30,330 nucleotides of DNA from Phoronis australis (GCA_002633005.1 NMRA01001235.1:6822-37151), one strand, 5' to 3'. Counted from the stretch's first letter, positions 1 to 10,987 are shown. Program-made: numbers and translations. Notes: generated from the letters alone by a model not told the origin.

Positions 1-1270
1 TGTCATGAATTCTCATGATGATCAAGTGAAAGTGAGTCATATCCTGTTTTTTCATTGAACTCTGGCAAAAGGAAGAGTTGTTACATAATAGTTCCTGTGA
101 GTAGTGACCTCAGCATATCAATGTTATTGTTTCAGTGCATCTGGTTGTCTGGTAAACAAGTCACTTTCCATATATGGCATGCCAAGACCAGATTGTGGAA
201 TTCCATTCATAAAAGTTTACTATTTGTGTTGACGTCACAGGAACTGACTCAAATACACCCAAAACCCACACATATTTTGAGTTGCTATATAGACTGTAGT
301 TAGACCCAATAAACTTTGTGAGTTCTTATAGCCTTCAATCGATGTAGTCAGTTTTTATCTCCATCTAACTAGCAACGAACCGGTTAGACTCCACAGCAGT
401 CTACAGCGTCATCAACTACCCTACAAGCACTGGTCGGTCCCACTGGCACTAGACCTGGAAATGCCGCCAAGTAATTTAACAGCCTCTTTCAATATGGGTC
501 TTGTTTTATGTGACAAAAGACAGCGGCTGGATTCTGCACGTGTGTAGGTACGAGACACCTGTCAATCACATATGTTGTTGTCAAGGTAACATGCACTCCA
601 GAGTGTAGGAACTTACAAACTTGTATCAGTACTTCAGAGATCGCACATCAAAAGAAAACAGTGACAACCCGAGTACACCGGCGCGACTCTGACTACTTTT
701 GGAAGCCGTTGTTACAAAAAACCCAGTGTTTTACGATATTCCTCCATTCCAATGACCCAAAACTACGATGTCGAGTTTGTTCCAAGATTTCCCGACTCGA
801 TGATCCCTGGACCTGAAGTTCCATGCCCGTAGCTAACTGCGTGCACGTCATTACCACTGCCGGCAATTTTCAATCAGTTACGTCGTAGATGTCTCGATCA
901 GACTCGAATGGTAAGAATTTTGTTCAGGCTGAAACTGCCCAATGTAGAAACAAAAATATTCGGGAAGCTAAAAGGCTATGTGGATACGATAATTCACAGT
1001 TACGCCTGTCGCAAGAAATCGTACTATAAAGAACCACCAGCGACTTTGGCGGAATCTGCTAACGCCAACTTGTCTGAGATGCAATAAGCAAAAAACAAAA
1101 TTTGGCTTGCAGTTTTTTACTTCTTCAAGATGATACACAAACATCCAATAACGTATTGCCAACCTTTGAATTCAGAAATCGAGAGACAGCGAATCGGCCA
1201 GCAAGGTACATTGTCCGCTCGGTCGCTACGCATCCTCGATAACCTGGAAATTACACTCATCAAAATAGGG
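1..1270. other. No recognisable gene
   Basis: Only short chance open frames are visible. A TATATAG at about 286 followed by AATAAA near 310 could be an LTR remnant, but no partner LTR or primer site was found. Confidence 0.5.
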
Positions 1271-1849
1271 AGAATTTGACATGTATTCTGTGAGTTATGG
1301 AAATTCTTGAAAATACGAGACCTTTCTACTAAAAGCGAATTGGAATTACGTGGGCGGTTAACTGAGCATGGGCGTCAACCTGAACGTTTACGGTATACGA
1401 TTGTATGATTGAACATAATTACACAGCTCAGAAAAACAAGAATCAGGGGTGATTCTTTAAAGTTTAGCGATGCTGAGATTCACACAGATTCTGCAGTTTG
1501 ATATTGAGCATTTTTCTTGATTGTTTTGTAACAGGCACATTTTTGTGGCTGAGAATGTGTGAATAAAGTGAGTAAGATATCTTTTCAATTATGTTTTGTG
1601 GAATAATATTACAAACAATTAATGTTTTGGAAGAAAGTTGCAGAGGCTCTTGGCCTGAGTGAGTGGTATTTTTTATGCATTTATTATCATTTACAAACAA
1701 TTACAAAAACAAACAAACAAATAAGTACACCATTCATTCACGCATGCACACCTCAGGAAGACCATTCTCATTTCTCGTTTAAAGTAAATATCTTCTACAT
1801 GAAGTTAACATGAACAATAAATTTTTCCCATTTTGCAGAGAAGCTGTCA
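1271..1849. repeat. Direct repeat of about 580 bp, left copy (pairs with 3548-4127)
   Basis: Begins AATTTGACATGTATTCTGTG and ends AGAAGCTGTCA directly before the N at 1850. The partner at 3548-4127 is nearly identical with small indels. Unlike the other gap-linked duplications, the sequences left of the two copies (before 1271 and before 3548) are unrelated. Either the haplotypes differ structurally here or this is a dispersed repeat. No coding capacity is recognised. Confidence 0.85.
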
Positions 1850-1850
1850 N
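1850..1850. other. Single-N assembly gap
   Basis: One N joins the end of a 580-bp repeat copy to the middle of a retrotransposon. Continuity across it should not be trusted. Confidence 0.9.
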
Positions 1851-2923
1851 TGCTGAGTAGATTATAGTGTTGTTAGATCATCTGAAAGAGCTGTAAAGTG
1901 TGTTTCTTGTGCGGATTGCCCGTTTAACATTATTGTTGAACCACGGTTGGCTGTTGTGTTTAATTATCTTTTCAGTTGATGGGATGTTGTTTTTTAAAAT
2001 TTCATAGAGAGTACTAGTGAAGAGTGAAACAGTGTCATCAATGTCGCCAGTGTTCAATATGGAATTCTAGTCAGTGTTGGTGATATCCTGACACAATTTA
2101 TCGGTATCGACTTCATCATATTTTCAATTGGTTCGAGTGGTGTGTTGTTCTTTAAACGGTTTTTTAGGTGTTAGAGTGGTTTTGATTGTGTAGTGATCAG
2201 AATTGCCAACAGGAGGTAGTACAGAACATGAGTCAATAATACTCAAATTGTTTGTTATACAGAGATAAATACATGAACGAGAAACGTCGGTGATACGGGT
2301 TGGCTCATTAATTAGCTGTATGCAGTCATTAGACAATAAGATATCAAACAATTGTAGTCCGGCCGTATTGTCATGATCATCATTCTTGGACCATGTAGAG
2401 TTTCGGGCATTGAAATCACTATTTATGATTACACTAACGCTATTGCGGTTAAGTTCCACTAACTGATCGGCTAGGGCTTTGAAGTAGTTTTCTTTGCGTT
2501 GGAGATTGAGAAGGTGAGCGATAAAACAACCCGTAGCAAATTTTTCCGTCATCGAAATAAAAGATGATGCCACGGCCACTGTTACTGTGATAGGCTACAC
2601 TGTAACCAGGAATGATTTGTTCGATCATTATCAAGGTCGTCCTTGGTAACATTACAAGTTTCACACAGAGCGACAATCATATAATCGTAAGACAGAACAA
2701 AGTTTTTTAGAAGTTGGAATCTAGAGAAATTGTTGAATTTAATGCTGTTAATATTTGAAAATAAGATTTTAAAGGTCGTATTGTCTTCAGGCCCCGGAAT
2801 TTCTTCAACATCACCAGCTAAAAGGAGGCACATGCCAATGACGATTCCGTAATCCATACAGGTGTTATGTAAACAATAGTAAGACACATCAGTAAGCTGA
2901 ACCCGCATAGCGTGATATCTCAA
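1851..2923 (-). pseudogene. Decayed CR1/L2-type non-LTR retrotransposon: 2A-like leader, APE endonuclease, start of the linker to RT
   Basis: Minus-strand reading in three frames with at least two frameshifts and in-frame stops. At 2789-2815 a hydrophobic stretch is followed by GDVEEIPGP, a 2A-like motif. Endonuclease landmarks follow in order: FKILFSNINSI, ALCETC (usually SETW), YRSPSQS, SDFNARNSTW (usually GDFNA), INEPTRIT and the catalytic GNSDHYTI near 2190. Between 2080 and 1870 a further frame reads PWFNNNVKRAIRTRNTLY, the usual linker before the reverse transcriptase. The copy is cut by the gap at 1850, so the RT is not seen. The family name is inferred from motif order. The element is dead. 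Confidence 0.85.
2789..2815 (-). other. 2A-like motif with the key Asn replaced by Ile
   Basis: Codons read GDVEEIPGP after MCLLLA, at residues 37-45 of the local open frame. The 2A consensus is D-[VI]-E-x-N-P-G-P, and the Asn is normally required for ribosome skipping. A single A-to-T change in the Asn codon (AAT to ATT) explains the Ile. APE-type non-LTR elements of sea urchin, lancelet and molluscs are known to carry such motifs. Confidence 0.75.
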
Positions 2924-2929
2924 TCGATG

Positions 2930-3547
2930 CCCCTGAGGAGAATTGAACTGTCACCATGCGAGGGAAAACATTGTAAGACCAGAGAAACTAACACTACTCG
3001 AGGCACTCAAAGGATAGCCGTATTTAACAATTAATACACCAATGCTTATTGAAAATTCAAGGGTTGTTAAATGAATAAGGTAGTCTGGAAAATTAGGTGA
3101 GTCATTTTTAAAAAACAAAATTACATGTATATCTAGTGTTCTCCACATCTGAAAATCTAAACAGGTCGCACGCGTAAAAACTGCAACGTACCGGAACCGC
3201 GTGGCGGTCAATATTCTCCATAAGTTAGTGTGCAGTTTTTTGTGCACCTTATTTTTACCCACGGATTTTAATAGTAATGCACAGTAGTGCAAACAAATAA
3301 CTATGTTTATTCAACTTTTTATTTTTAAAAGTTGGACTTATTTCCAAACATATCACATACGTTACAATCAATTTTGCTTAGTCGATGACTTTGAAATGGA
3401 AGTCTACAGACGTGTTTGATACAGTATGGGGAAATGTTTTAGGCTACTCAATAATTGTGATGATCATGTCACTGTCAACTGAGTACCGGTACAAAAAGTC
3501 TAACACAGATGTAAAATTTTCCTATGAAGTTGACAGTCCAAGTGAAT
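2930..3547. other. No recognisable gene; possible 5' flank of the minus-strand retrotransposon
   Basis: A 113-codon minus frame (2951-3292) and a 61-codon plus frame (3385-3570) show no motif I recognise. The stretch directly upstream of the 2A-like frame may be the element's 5' untranslated part. Confidence 0.4.
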
Positions 3548-4127
3548 TTGACATGTATTCTGTGAGTTAAGGATATTCTTCAAAATACGAGACCTTTCTA
3601 CTAAAAGCGAATTGGAATTACGTGGGCGGTTAACTGAGCATGGGGGTCAACCTGAACGTTTATGGTATACGATTGTATGGTTGAACTTAATTACACAGCA
3701 CAGAGAAACAAGAATCACTGAGGGGTGATTCTTTAAAGTTTGGCGATGCTGAGATTCACACAGATTCTGCAGTTTGATATTGAGCACTTTTCTTGATTGT
3801 TTTGTAACAGGCGCATTTTTGTGGCTGAGAATGTGTGAATAAAGTGAGTAAAATATCTTTTCAATTATGTTTTGTGGAATAATATAACAAACAATTAATA
3901 AGTTTTGGAAGAAAGTTGCAGAGGCTCTTGGCCTGAGTGAGTGGTATGTTTTATGCATTTATTATCATTTACAAACAATTACAAAAACAAACAAACAAAT
4001 AAGTACACCATTCATTCACGCATGCACACCTCAGGAAGACCATTCTCATATCTCGTTTAAAGTAAATATCTTCTACATGAAGTTAACATGAACAATAAAT
4101 TTTTCCCATTTTGCAGAGAAGCTGTCA
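3548..4127. repeat. Direct repeat of about 580 bp, right copy
   Basis: Second copy of 1271-1849. It continues past AGAAGCTGTCA into unique sequence (ATACAAAGTTTTTATG), which is the sequence expected to follow the left copy if the gap at 1850 were closed. Confidence 0.85.
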
Positions 4128-4989
4128 TATACAAAGTTTTTATGTGCATTTAATTTTTCAGCATTATAGTATTCATAAGTTTTTGTATTTGTGACATTTC
4201 TCCTTGTAAATGTACTGTTTAGCTAGTAGAAGCAAAATGTTAGATAGAAAATCATGCGTCTTGTAAAGTCCAAGAATAACAATATGGTAAGACAGACAGT
4301 TGGGAACTGAATGCCACACTTTTGAAGTAACTTTCCGAATTCCTTCCAGAAATCCTGAGTGAGTGGTATTGGTAATAATGGGTTGAGCCATGGAGTACGT
4401 GTTACACAAAAATCAGCGCATCTTCAGGGGACATTTTTTTATCGTTTGGATGAATCAAAATTGACATCACCATGAAAATCTGAAAAATATGGGAAAAAGC
4501 TTATTACAAGACTTAAAGATAAATTTTAGACAAGAAATGTGAAAAATGTCGTTTAAGGAAAGAAGATTCAGAGACCGAAATTACAGGTCAGTATGAGCTA
4601 GTAAGTGTGATGAAGTATACTTCGAACAGCATGTTTTTGTGCAGTCCACGGCAGTTGTGGAAACCCCTGAGCGTGTTACAGTATGGGTAAAGTGTGGTAA
4701 AATGTGAGATTTATAAATCAATTAACATGTTGAGGATCATGTTTTTTTAACTTGTGTACTACACCACAATATGTTTTACCACTCTAAGTGTGCAACAATG
4801 ACGGGAAATACCATCGTTATGTCTTATCCTTTCAAACATGGATACTGCAAATTGACACACAATGTTGAGTAAAGAAAAGAAGCAGCTCTATTTGCTACGT
4901 TGGAATCAGACGCCTTCAGAGACAAGTAATACAACAAATGATTCTAAGCGTACTACTTTCAAAAACTTTGGAAGAATTTTTTAACAATA
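4128..4989. other. No recognisable gene
   Basis: AT-rich sequence between the 580-bp repeat and the ORF1-like remnant. The right part may be the 5' portion of that dead element. Nothing firm is seen. Confidence 0.4.
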
Positions 4990-5491
4990 TCCAGGAAAAA
5001 TTCCTGAAGTAATGTCCACAAAATCCAGGAAATTGACCACCTAAACTACAAAGTGTCACATATTCGTGAGAAATCTAAACAAAATGAAAAAATGATAGCC
5101 TAATGATGAAATTAGATGATCTAGAACAGTATTCCCGTCAGAACTGTTAACTGGTTACTGGCGTCAAGAAAACCGAGAACGACAATACAGACAAGCACGT
5201 AATGGACATTGTTTGCAAATTTCACCAGCTAAATAACGTTGTCGCGGAAAAAGATCTTTACGCACTCATCGACTTGGTGACAGAAATGTTGTTAAATTTA
5301 CTACCTACAATACGCGTCAATAATTTTCTAATAAAAGAAAAGAAATAGGCAGCAGCACTTTTGTCAACGAATACCTCACAAAAAAGCAAACTACTCTTTC
5401 AATGTCGACAGCTGAAACAAAACGGAAAGATTCAAGCTACCTTAAGCCCACAGATGGTTCAGTGACGAAGTCAACGACAAGACCTATACAG
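4990..5491 (+). pseudogene. Decayed ORF1-like (L1-type RNA-binding) remnant of a non-LTR retrotransposon
   Basis: Plus-strand pieces in changing frames match the usual order of an L1-type ORF1: a coiled-coil-like lead (IDHLNYKVSHIREKSKQNEK), LDDLEQYSRQN at about 5110-5142, then NTDKHVMDIVCKFHQL, THRLGDRNVVKFTTYNTRQ from 5264, and STFVNEYLTKKQTTL near 5350-5400. Several stops and at least two frameshifts are present, so it is non-functional. The endonuclease remnant downstream on the same strand (from about 5804) probably belongs to the same insertion. Family assignment is by motif resemblance only. Confidence 0.7.
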
Positions 5492-5803
5492 TGATTGGCT
5501 ATTTCCACTCTCTTGGTATTGCGTAAGTAATGTATCAATAACAGACTGGCTCGCAAAGTTGTGAGCCTACTAACAAAAGAACCTAATTTAATCACTGGGT
5601 GATCCAACCAATTATGTTTGTTTTTTAGTTTCCCACTTCATGACTACAGTAGTTTTTCAATCTTAGTTAGTCTAGATGGTACAAATGTGTAGAATTTGTA
5701 TTTTCATTAGTTTTAATAGTGGACCGCTTTGCATTAAGTTTTCGACTTGGCATGAGCAGTGCCGTTGTGACATGATGTCGTCCACCGATGAATGAACTCA
5801 TTA

Positions 5804-6515
5804 ATGTCTTTAGATTTCAATGAGGTATTAAACACCTATGGTGGAAACGTCTGTCACAACTACAACATAATTGACAAACATAATTACCTGGGACTAAATG
5901 ATGAACAGTTTCATCAATGTACACAGTTCACCTTACTATGATATACAATATTGGTTTCAAAAATTATCTAAGTGCAATAAACACAAGTTATGCATACATG
6001 CAGTAAGTGTCAATATACAGTATATCAAGCGTTGACTCACCAACCACACTAGTGTAATTGACATCATTTGCCTCCAGGGAAGGTGGTTAAGCAAATATGA
6101 TAACCCAGGTTAATTTCAACTTTCGGGGTATTCTAATGTAGAGGGTCTCACCATGTATGTTAAAAACTACTTTAAGATTAGAAAAGTCACTATCTTTAGC
6201 AATTTTTAATTCATGGGAAGGACAAAAAGCGCATGTAAGAACGCCTGTGAATTGTTAATGTTTACTGACCACCCGCAAATGAGTTCAGACACGCCGACCT
6301 ATTCCTCAGTGAATATATCCTTGAACTTAAACCAATATATTTTAATATAACAAAGAAATAATTATCTCGGGGGACTTGAACATCCACCTTGTAAACTTAA
6401 ACCCCAAAATGAAAGTTTATGAATTTTTTGATATGTAATGATAGCCTACCATCACCTTCCTAAAATCACTCTTTCCATTAGATTTATCAATCACTATGCT
6501 TCCATATACATATAT
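5804..6515 (+). pseudogene. Decayed endonuclease (ORF2 N-terminus) remnant of the same plus-strand non-LTR element
   Basis: A possible start reads MSLDFNEVLNTYGGN at 5804. Broken frames then give AVSVNIQYIKR, VIDIICLQGRWLS (normally ...SETWL) near 6053-6090, FQLSGYSNVEG with TMYVKNYFKIRK to about 6180, and IIISGDLNIHLVNLNPK at 6361-6405 followed by LPTITF-like fragments. These are the N-x-x-S, E and GDxN landmarks of an APE-type endonuclease. No SDH motif or reverse transcriptase is visible, so the element is truncated or degraded beyond recognition after about 6.5 kb. Confidence 0.7.
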
Positions 6516-7597
6516 ATATTAAACTTTCTGATATACTTGAAGTCTCACGCTGCAATTCTACTATCGTCTCTATTTGACCACTGTCCAACCTTCATTTTAA
6601 CACCAAAATAACCATGACGCTCAAGTACCCAAACACATTAAGACACACGTAAGGGGAGTCGGTGCAGCGACCAGCACCGATCTACTTATTATCTAAACTG
6701 TCAACTGTTCGTTGGTGACACCTTATAGAGAGTGAAACAAGAGAGAATATAAATTTTCTGAGTTTCATAATTAAGCACTAAATATGAAATACAAATCTAC
6801 GAACTGTACAAATCATCGCTAACTTCTGTCGACATCGCAGCTTTGACTTTTAATAATAACCCAAAGAATTTATAAACTAGAAGAATTCACCGAAAAACGT
6901 TAATGACCAAATTTAAAAGGCCCCAAACAGTTAGTATGCTTGGTTGGGATTCCTTGCGGATAGAGTAGAGACCCGGCAGAGCCAAAGTTTTAGCGTGAGG
7001 GGCCCATTTTTATAGGGGTCGCAAGTTAAACGTAAAAACCAATCAAAATACAAAAATTTCTACATTTTCGCACAACTAAAGAAAAATCTACGATTAACCC
7101 GGTACTGGTGGATACAGAACACAAAGTAACCAATTACAATTGTCCTAAGTTGGCTGCAAAGAAGGCAAGGAAACTCACGCATGGCTCACGCCTGGCTCAT
7201 GGACCCCTCGTGCTTCATTCATGCCTTACTCACTGTAGCTCCGGGCACAGTCACGCTAATTGCGCTCACGGTAGTTGTCACGGTCGACTCACGCCTCACT
7301 CTCCGGTCTGTTTCCGGTTACGCGGTCACGCCTATAGCCATGCAGACCGGAGAGACATGGCTAGACTGGAAAAAGTCTAATAATTCAGTGGCACTGTAAA
7401 TTGTCGTAAAATTTCCGGTTGGCCCGGTCAAAACACCAAAGTTGATTGAATGAAGCCAAATCAGCAAACGATTACTACCAAAAGAAGATGAGCGAGGTTT
7501 GATAACGGGAGTATTTGTTGGAGTTGGAAAGAATTAAACACATCGACAACCTCCTGAGGTGTTCCTCTATGCGCAAAAGGTATACGAAAAGGAAAAG
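6516..7597. other. No recognisable gene; local GC-richer patch with repeated TCACG words
   Basis: About 7160-7345 holds many CTCACG/GTCACG words (for example near 7178, 7249, 7266, 7278, 7289 and 7325) and gives two overlapping open frames of 72 and 90 codons with no recognisable domain. I read these as by-products of the simple sequence. Confidence 0.4.
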
Positions 7598-7634
7598 TTG
7601 AGTTTCAATTGAGATTCAATTGAAATTCAATTGA
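7598..7634 (+). repeat. Left terminal inverted repeat of the 2.16-kb element
   Basis: 37 bp built from short CAATTGA-containing words, so it is also partly self-palindromic. Pairs with 9724-9760 on the other strand with one mismatch. Confidence 0.8.
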
Positions 7635-7704
7635 ATTTCAATAGAAAATTGAATTTCTATTGAATATGTCTATTGAATGAAAATTCAATTGGCACTTCCC
7701 TTGC

Positions 7705-7925
7705 CGTCAATTGAATGGCTATTGAACGGCTATTGAACTGCTATTGAATTTCTGCACTTAGAAAATTTTTAGCTGTTCTGTATTGAATGGCTATTGAATT
7801 CCAGGACTTAGAAAAATTTTGGCAGTTCGGAATTAAATAGTTATTGAATTTGAGGACTTAGAAAATTTCAGGATGTCGTGGAATTGAATGGCTATTGAAT
7901 TTCAAGACTTAAGGAATTTCTGGAT
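7705..7925 (+). repeat. Left subterminal tandem repeats of the 2.16-kb element
   Basis: About four diverged units of 60-70 bp. Each has GAATGGCTATTGAA or a variant, then GGACTTAGAAAATTT. Subterminal repeats in DNA transposons often serve as transposase binding sites; that role is inferred here. Confidence 0.7.
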
Positions 7926-9529
7926 GGTTTGATTTAGCAAGTTACCAGCAATGTTTATTTTAAACATGTGTTACCAATTGGTTGTCAAGGTTACATTCCT
8001 GGAAAGTGACCTTTAAGATTTTCAAACCCTTTCAAACGGTTTTGGTACAGCACAAACTCTGCATGGATAGTGAAGAACTGCATACATTAAATGGTGAGTT
8101 TTTGATTTCAACATGGTATTTTTGTCAATTTGATTGTTAATTGACATTTATGTTTCACATATGAATGAGTAGCTTTGGTCTTGCAAATAAAATGGAAGTT
8201 TTTTTAACTGATTCAATTGTTTAAGGTTATGGAAGTTAAGTAGTAGAGCACAGATTTCAAAATGAGTTGGGTTACAGACTAAAACCTGCATGTGCATGTA
8301 GTTGCCAAGACAAGTGTCAGTTAATCGTGTTTCGACCTATCATATTTTATTTACTTTTATTTTATTTTTTATGATTCTGTGTTAAAATTCTCACATCAGA
8401 GCAATGAGAGAAAAGTAAATTTTTATTTTGGATACATGAACTGAAACTAAATAATTGAGCTATAGGCAATAAGTAAGAGATGTATCAGATATTAGAGGTT
8501 TGCCATTGCCACCAGTTATCTACCCGTAGTGTCTCTGCAGTATGGTTTAATTAACTCTTCTGCTCATAGGACTAAAAATCAAACTTCAGCTATGAGTTTC
8601 CATTAGTGCTATTAATGCTCTCAGTCAAAAGCATATTAAATTTTCTAAAAACTATGGCTAATTAAATAAGAAAGCCTTCATGTATTTCCTGAGCGACAAG
8701 CTCAATACAAAATTCAAATTTACTTAATACTTTATTTCATACCCTCTAACTGGATATTTTTCAACTTTTTTAGTACAGAAGAAGACTTTGAAAATATGCA
8801 TGATGAAGTGAAAAGACTATAACACTTGGGAGCTAATGTCCAATGACCTACCAACACTGTGCCGGTCATCAGTTCCTGTTGTGGACAGATAACTCAAATT
8901 AATGGATTATATCAAGTCTCAGTGCTCTGAAAAGTGCGGACTCCAGAGTTCTGCAGAGACCATGAAAGGCTGTACAATGCCGACATTTAAAGATCTGGTA
9001 TCACATGTGGACCGTGCTTTTCAGACAACTAATATTTTGCTGCTATAGCTTTGTATGCCTGAAATTATTATTTTTTATCTTATCGCCTACATTTATTTAG
9101 CTAACTGGATATAAAATACTCATTTACCCTTCAACGTATGGATGTGTTCAACTAAGTTCATAGAGTCATATGATTATTTCATGTAGAGGCTCAGCATACA
9201 AATGTTGAAAACAATCTACAATTAGTCAGCATTATATTCTTCAAAATGTTTACAAAAGCTGTTACTTCTCAAATGCCTAAGGCTCTGTTTTTTGTTTTTC
9301 TTTGACAGATGCTGTATGATAATTGTAATACTTGTGCAAGTTTCGATTTAAGGTTTCAAAATGTTCAGTTGTCTATGACTTGATTGTATTCATGCATGCC
9401 AGGTTCTTGAATGAAGATTGTGAACTATTCTCATCTCTTGAACAGGTTAACAACAATACATCATATTTTTGAAAGAGTTAATTTATTATAGAAAATACTT
9501 GAAATTCAAATTATTCTGTATAGTTAGAA

Positions 9530-9690
9530 AAATTGAATGGCCATTGAGCGGCTATTGAATGGCCATTGGACGGCTATTGAATGGCTATTGAATGGTTATT
9601 GAATATGGGATGATCCTGTACTGCATGGAGAATTGAATGGCTATTGAACGGCTATTGAATTCCTATTGAATGGCTATTGAATATGCTAAT
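9530..9690 (+). repeat. Right subterminal tandem repeats of the 2.16-kb element
   Basis: Dense run of GAATGGCTATTGAA variants (CGGCTATTGAA, TGGCCATTGA, TGGTTATTGAA) in the same orientation as the left array. Confidence 0.7.
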
Positions 9691-9723
9691 GAATTGAATC
9701 AATTCATTTACATGGCAAAAACA

Positions 9724-9760
9724 TCAATTGAATTTCAACTGAATCTCAATTGAAACTCAA
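9724..9760 (-). repeat. Right terminal inverted repeat of the 2.16-kb element
   Basis: Reverse complement of 7598-7634 except for one base (CAGTTGAAA against CAATTGAAA). Confidence 0.8.
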
Positions 9761-10831
9761 TTGAGCGTCTGAGGAGCTCCATCGCCTCTGGTCGGGCCAA
9801 TAGAGGCGATGGTCATTGCCTACCCTTTGTCAAGGAAAACACGAATTAACTTTTTTAGTCACTTTGCTACAAAGTTAAAATTACTCCCCACAGTTGCTGG
9901 CTATAACTGAATGGCCAGGACCATACTACTGATTCTCTGAATAACACGCATATAGCTCAGTGACCCTGCAACCAGCATGGTGATGCCCAGCTATACTGAG
10001 TGCTCTGAATCTCTTACTTCCCTTCATGGGTGTAAGCTGAGCTGTATGTTGGCACTTGGTGTCTTTTGCAGATAAAATTATCCTGATGATGTCTAATGAA
10101 TAGACGAAACTTGAATGAACATGAACTTTTTTATTTGTGCGTCGATCGTCCGTTTAGATTGAATACAAAGGGAGTGCTGCCGTGAACAGGCATTATAAAA
10201 GTTGTCCAAGGGCAAATTGATTCGCAGCCGTGACCAGTGTAAGCGATAAACTCTCCACGTGCAAAATCCGTTTTACACATTCTAATTTGTTCAGCCTCGC
10301 GCCGCTCTCCCTCGGGTGAGCGGATGTGCATCCTTCAAGCTTTGGTCTGCGTCATATGGCAGCATTGCCACCCACCTTTAGGCCACTATAGCTCAACATA
10401 TTACATAACGTTTTCTTTATCGATATTTGTAGTAGTAGTTCAGCTAGTCATAATACATACTCACCCCCCACCCTCGTTGTTCCACTGTAAACTAGCTTCG
10501 TTATCGCACTTAGCGCAGAAGATTAATTGCTCGTGGTTGTTTCCTGAAAATATATGAATATGCGCATGCAGATACCTGAACTAATGAAGAATTGGTTTAA
10601 GACTAGCAACACTCATGAAAACTTGCTGAAAGCTAGGTGACGCACACTATTCAAAATAAAAATAACCTACTGTCTGGGCATTGAAGACTGACCATCAACT
10701 TCAAAAGCCGTTACCTGGTAAAGCTGGACCAGTTTCGAAGAAATTATCAATTTCATCACGTGTCAAAGTCAAGTTCAACCCTTAGCGTAGCGTTCAGTGA
10801 TTGGCTGCTTTCTAGCTAATGTAAATACATG
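9761..10831. other. No recognisable gene
   Basis: Holds the hammerhead-like hairpin at 10083 and a pyrimidine-rich 77-codon plus frame (10324-10557) without motifs. The segment before 10120 may be the end of an old retroelement. Confidence 0.4.
10083..10110 (+). other. Hammerhead-like core: CTGATGA, 5-bp hairpin, GAAAC
   Basis: CTGATGA (10083-10089), one extra T, stem GTCTA/TAGAC with loop ATGAA, then GAAAC (10106-10110). This resembles the stem II part of a hammerhead ribozyme, as found in Penelope-like element ends. The extra T is not canonical, and I found no convincing stem I/III with a UH cleavage site nearby, so activity is doubtful. Confidence 0.3.
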
Positions 10832-10987
10832 GGCGGCGCACCACAGGACGGGAGTTGAAGGGGAGGGGGGGCTATAGCCCTACACTTTGTTCAGTGCTAC
10901 AGGGCTCATGGTCAATAGACGGTGCACCACAGGGCGGGACTTGGGGGTTTACCCAGCCTCCCCACTTTTTTCAGATTCTGCGCCGCT
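10832..10987. mobile_element. 156-bp MITE-like element with GCGGCGCA ends
   Basis: Starts GGCGGCGCA and ends TGCGCCGCT, imperfect inverted repeats. CATG lies directly outside both ends (10828-10831 and 10988-10991) as a possible target-site duplication. Inside, the phrase GCACCACAGGRCGGGA occurs twice (about 10838 and 10923), a partial internal duplication. No coding potential. The short TIR makes chance a real alternative. Confidence 0.45.

Larger units (their letters stand above)
7598..9760. mobile_element. 2.16-kb terminal-inverted-repeat element with subterminal repeat arrays (non-autonomous DNA transposon)
   Basis: Ends are 37-bp inverted repeats beginning TTGAGTTTCAATTGAGATTC, with one mismatch (7598-7634 against 9724-9760). 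Inside each end lie many copies of a motif close to ATTGAATGGCTATTGAA: at the left as part of a unit of about 60-70 bp containing GACTTAGAAAATTT (about 7705-7925), at the right as a denser array (about 9530-9690). Both arrays have the same orientation. No transposase is recognisable. A clear target-site duplication could not be fixed; TTGAG occurs at both outer edges but overlaps the repeat. The superfamily is not assigned. Confidence 0.75.

Noticed and set aside
286-314. TATATAG followed by AATAAA as an LTR promoter/poly(A) pair
   Set aside because: No matching second LTR, no clear TG...CA ends and no primer binding site found.
7108-7399. Overlapping 90- and 72-codon plus frames as a small gene
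   Set aside because: They follow a patch of repeated TCACG words and have no domain. The openness is probably a by-product of the simple sequence.
10083-10145. Complete hammerhead ribozyme
   Set aside because: Only the CTGATGA/stem II/GAAAC part is present, with an extra T. Downstream GTC near 10140 gives at best a 3-bp stem I.
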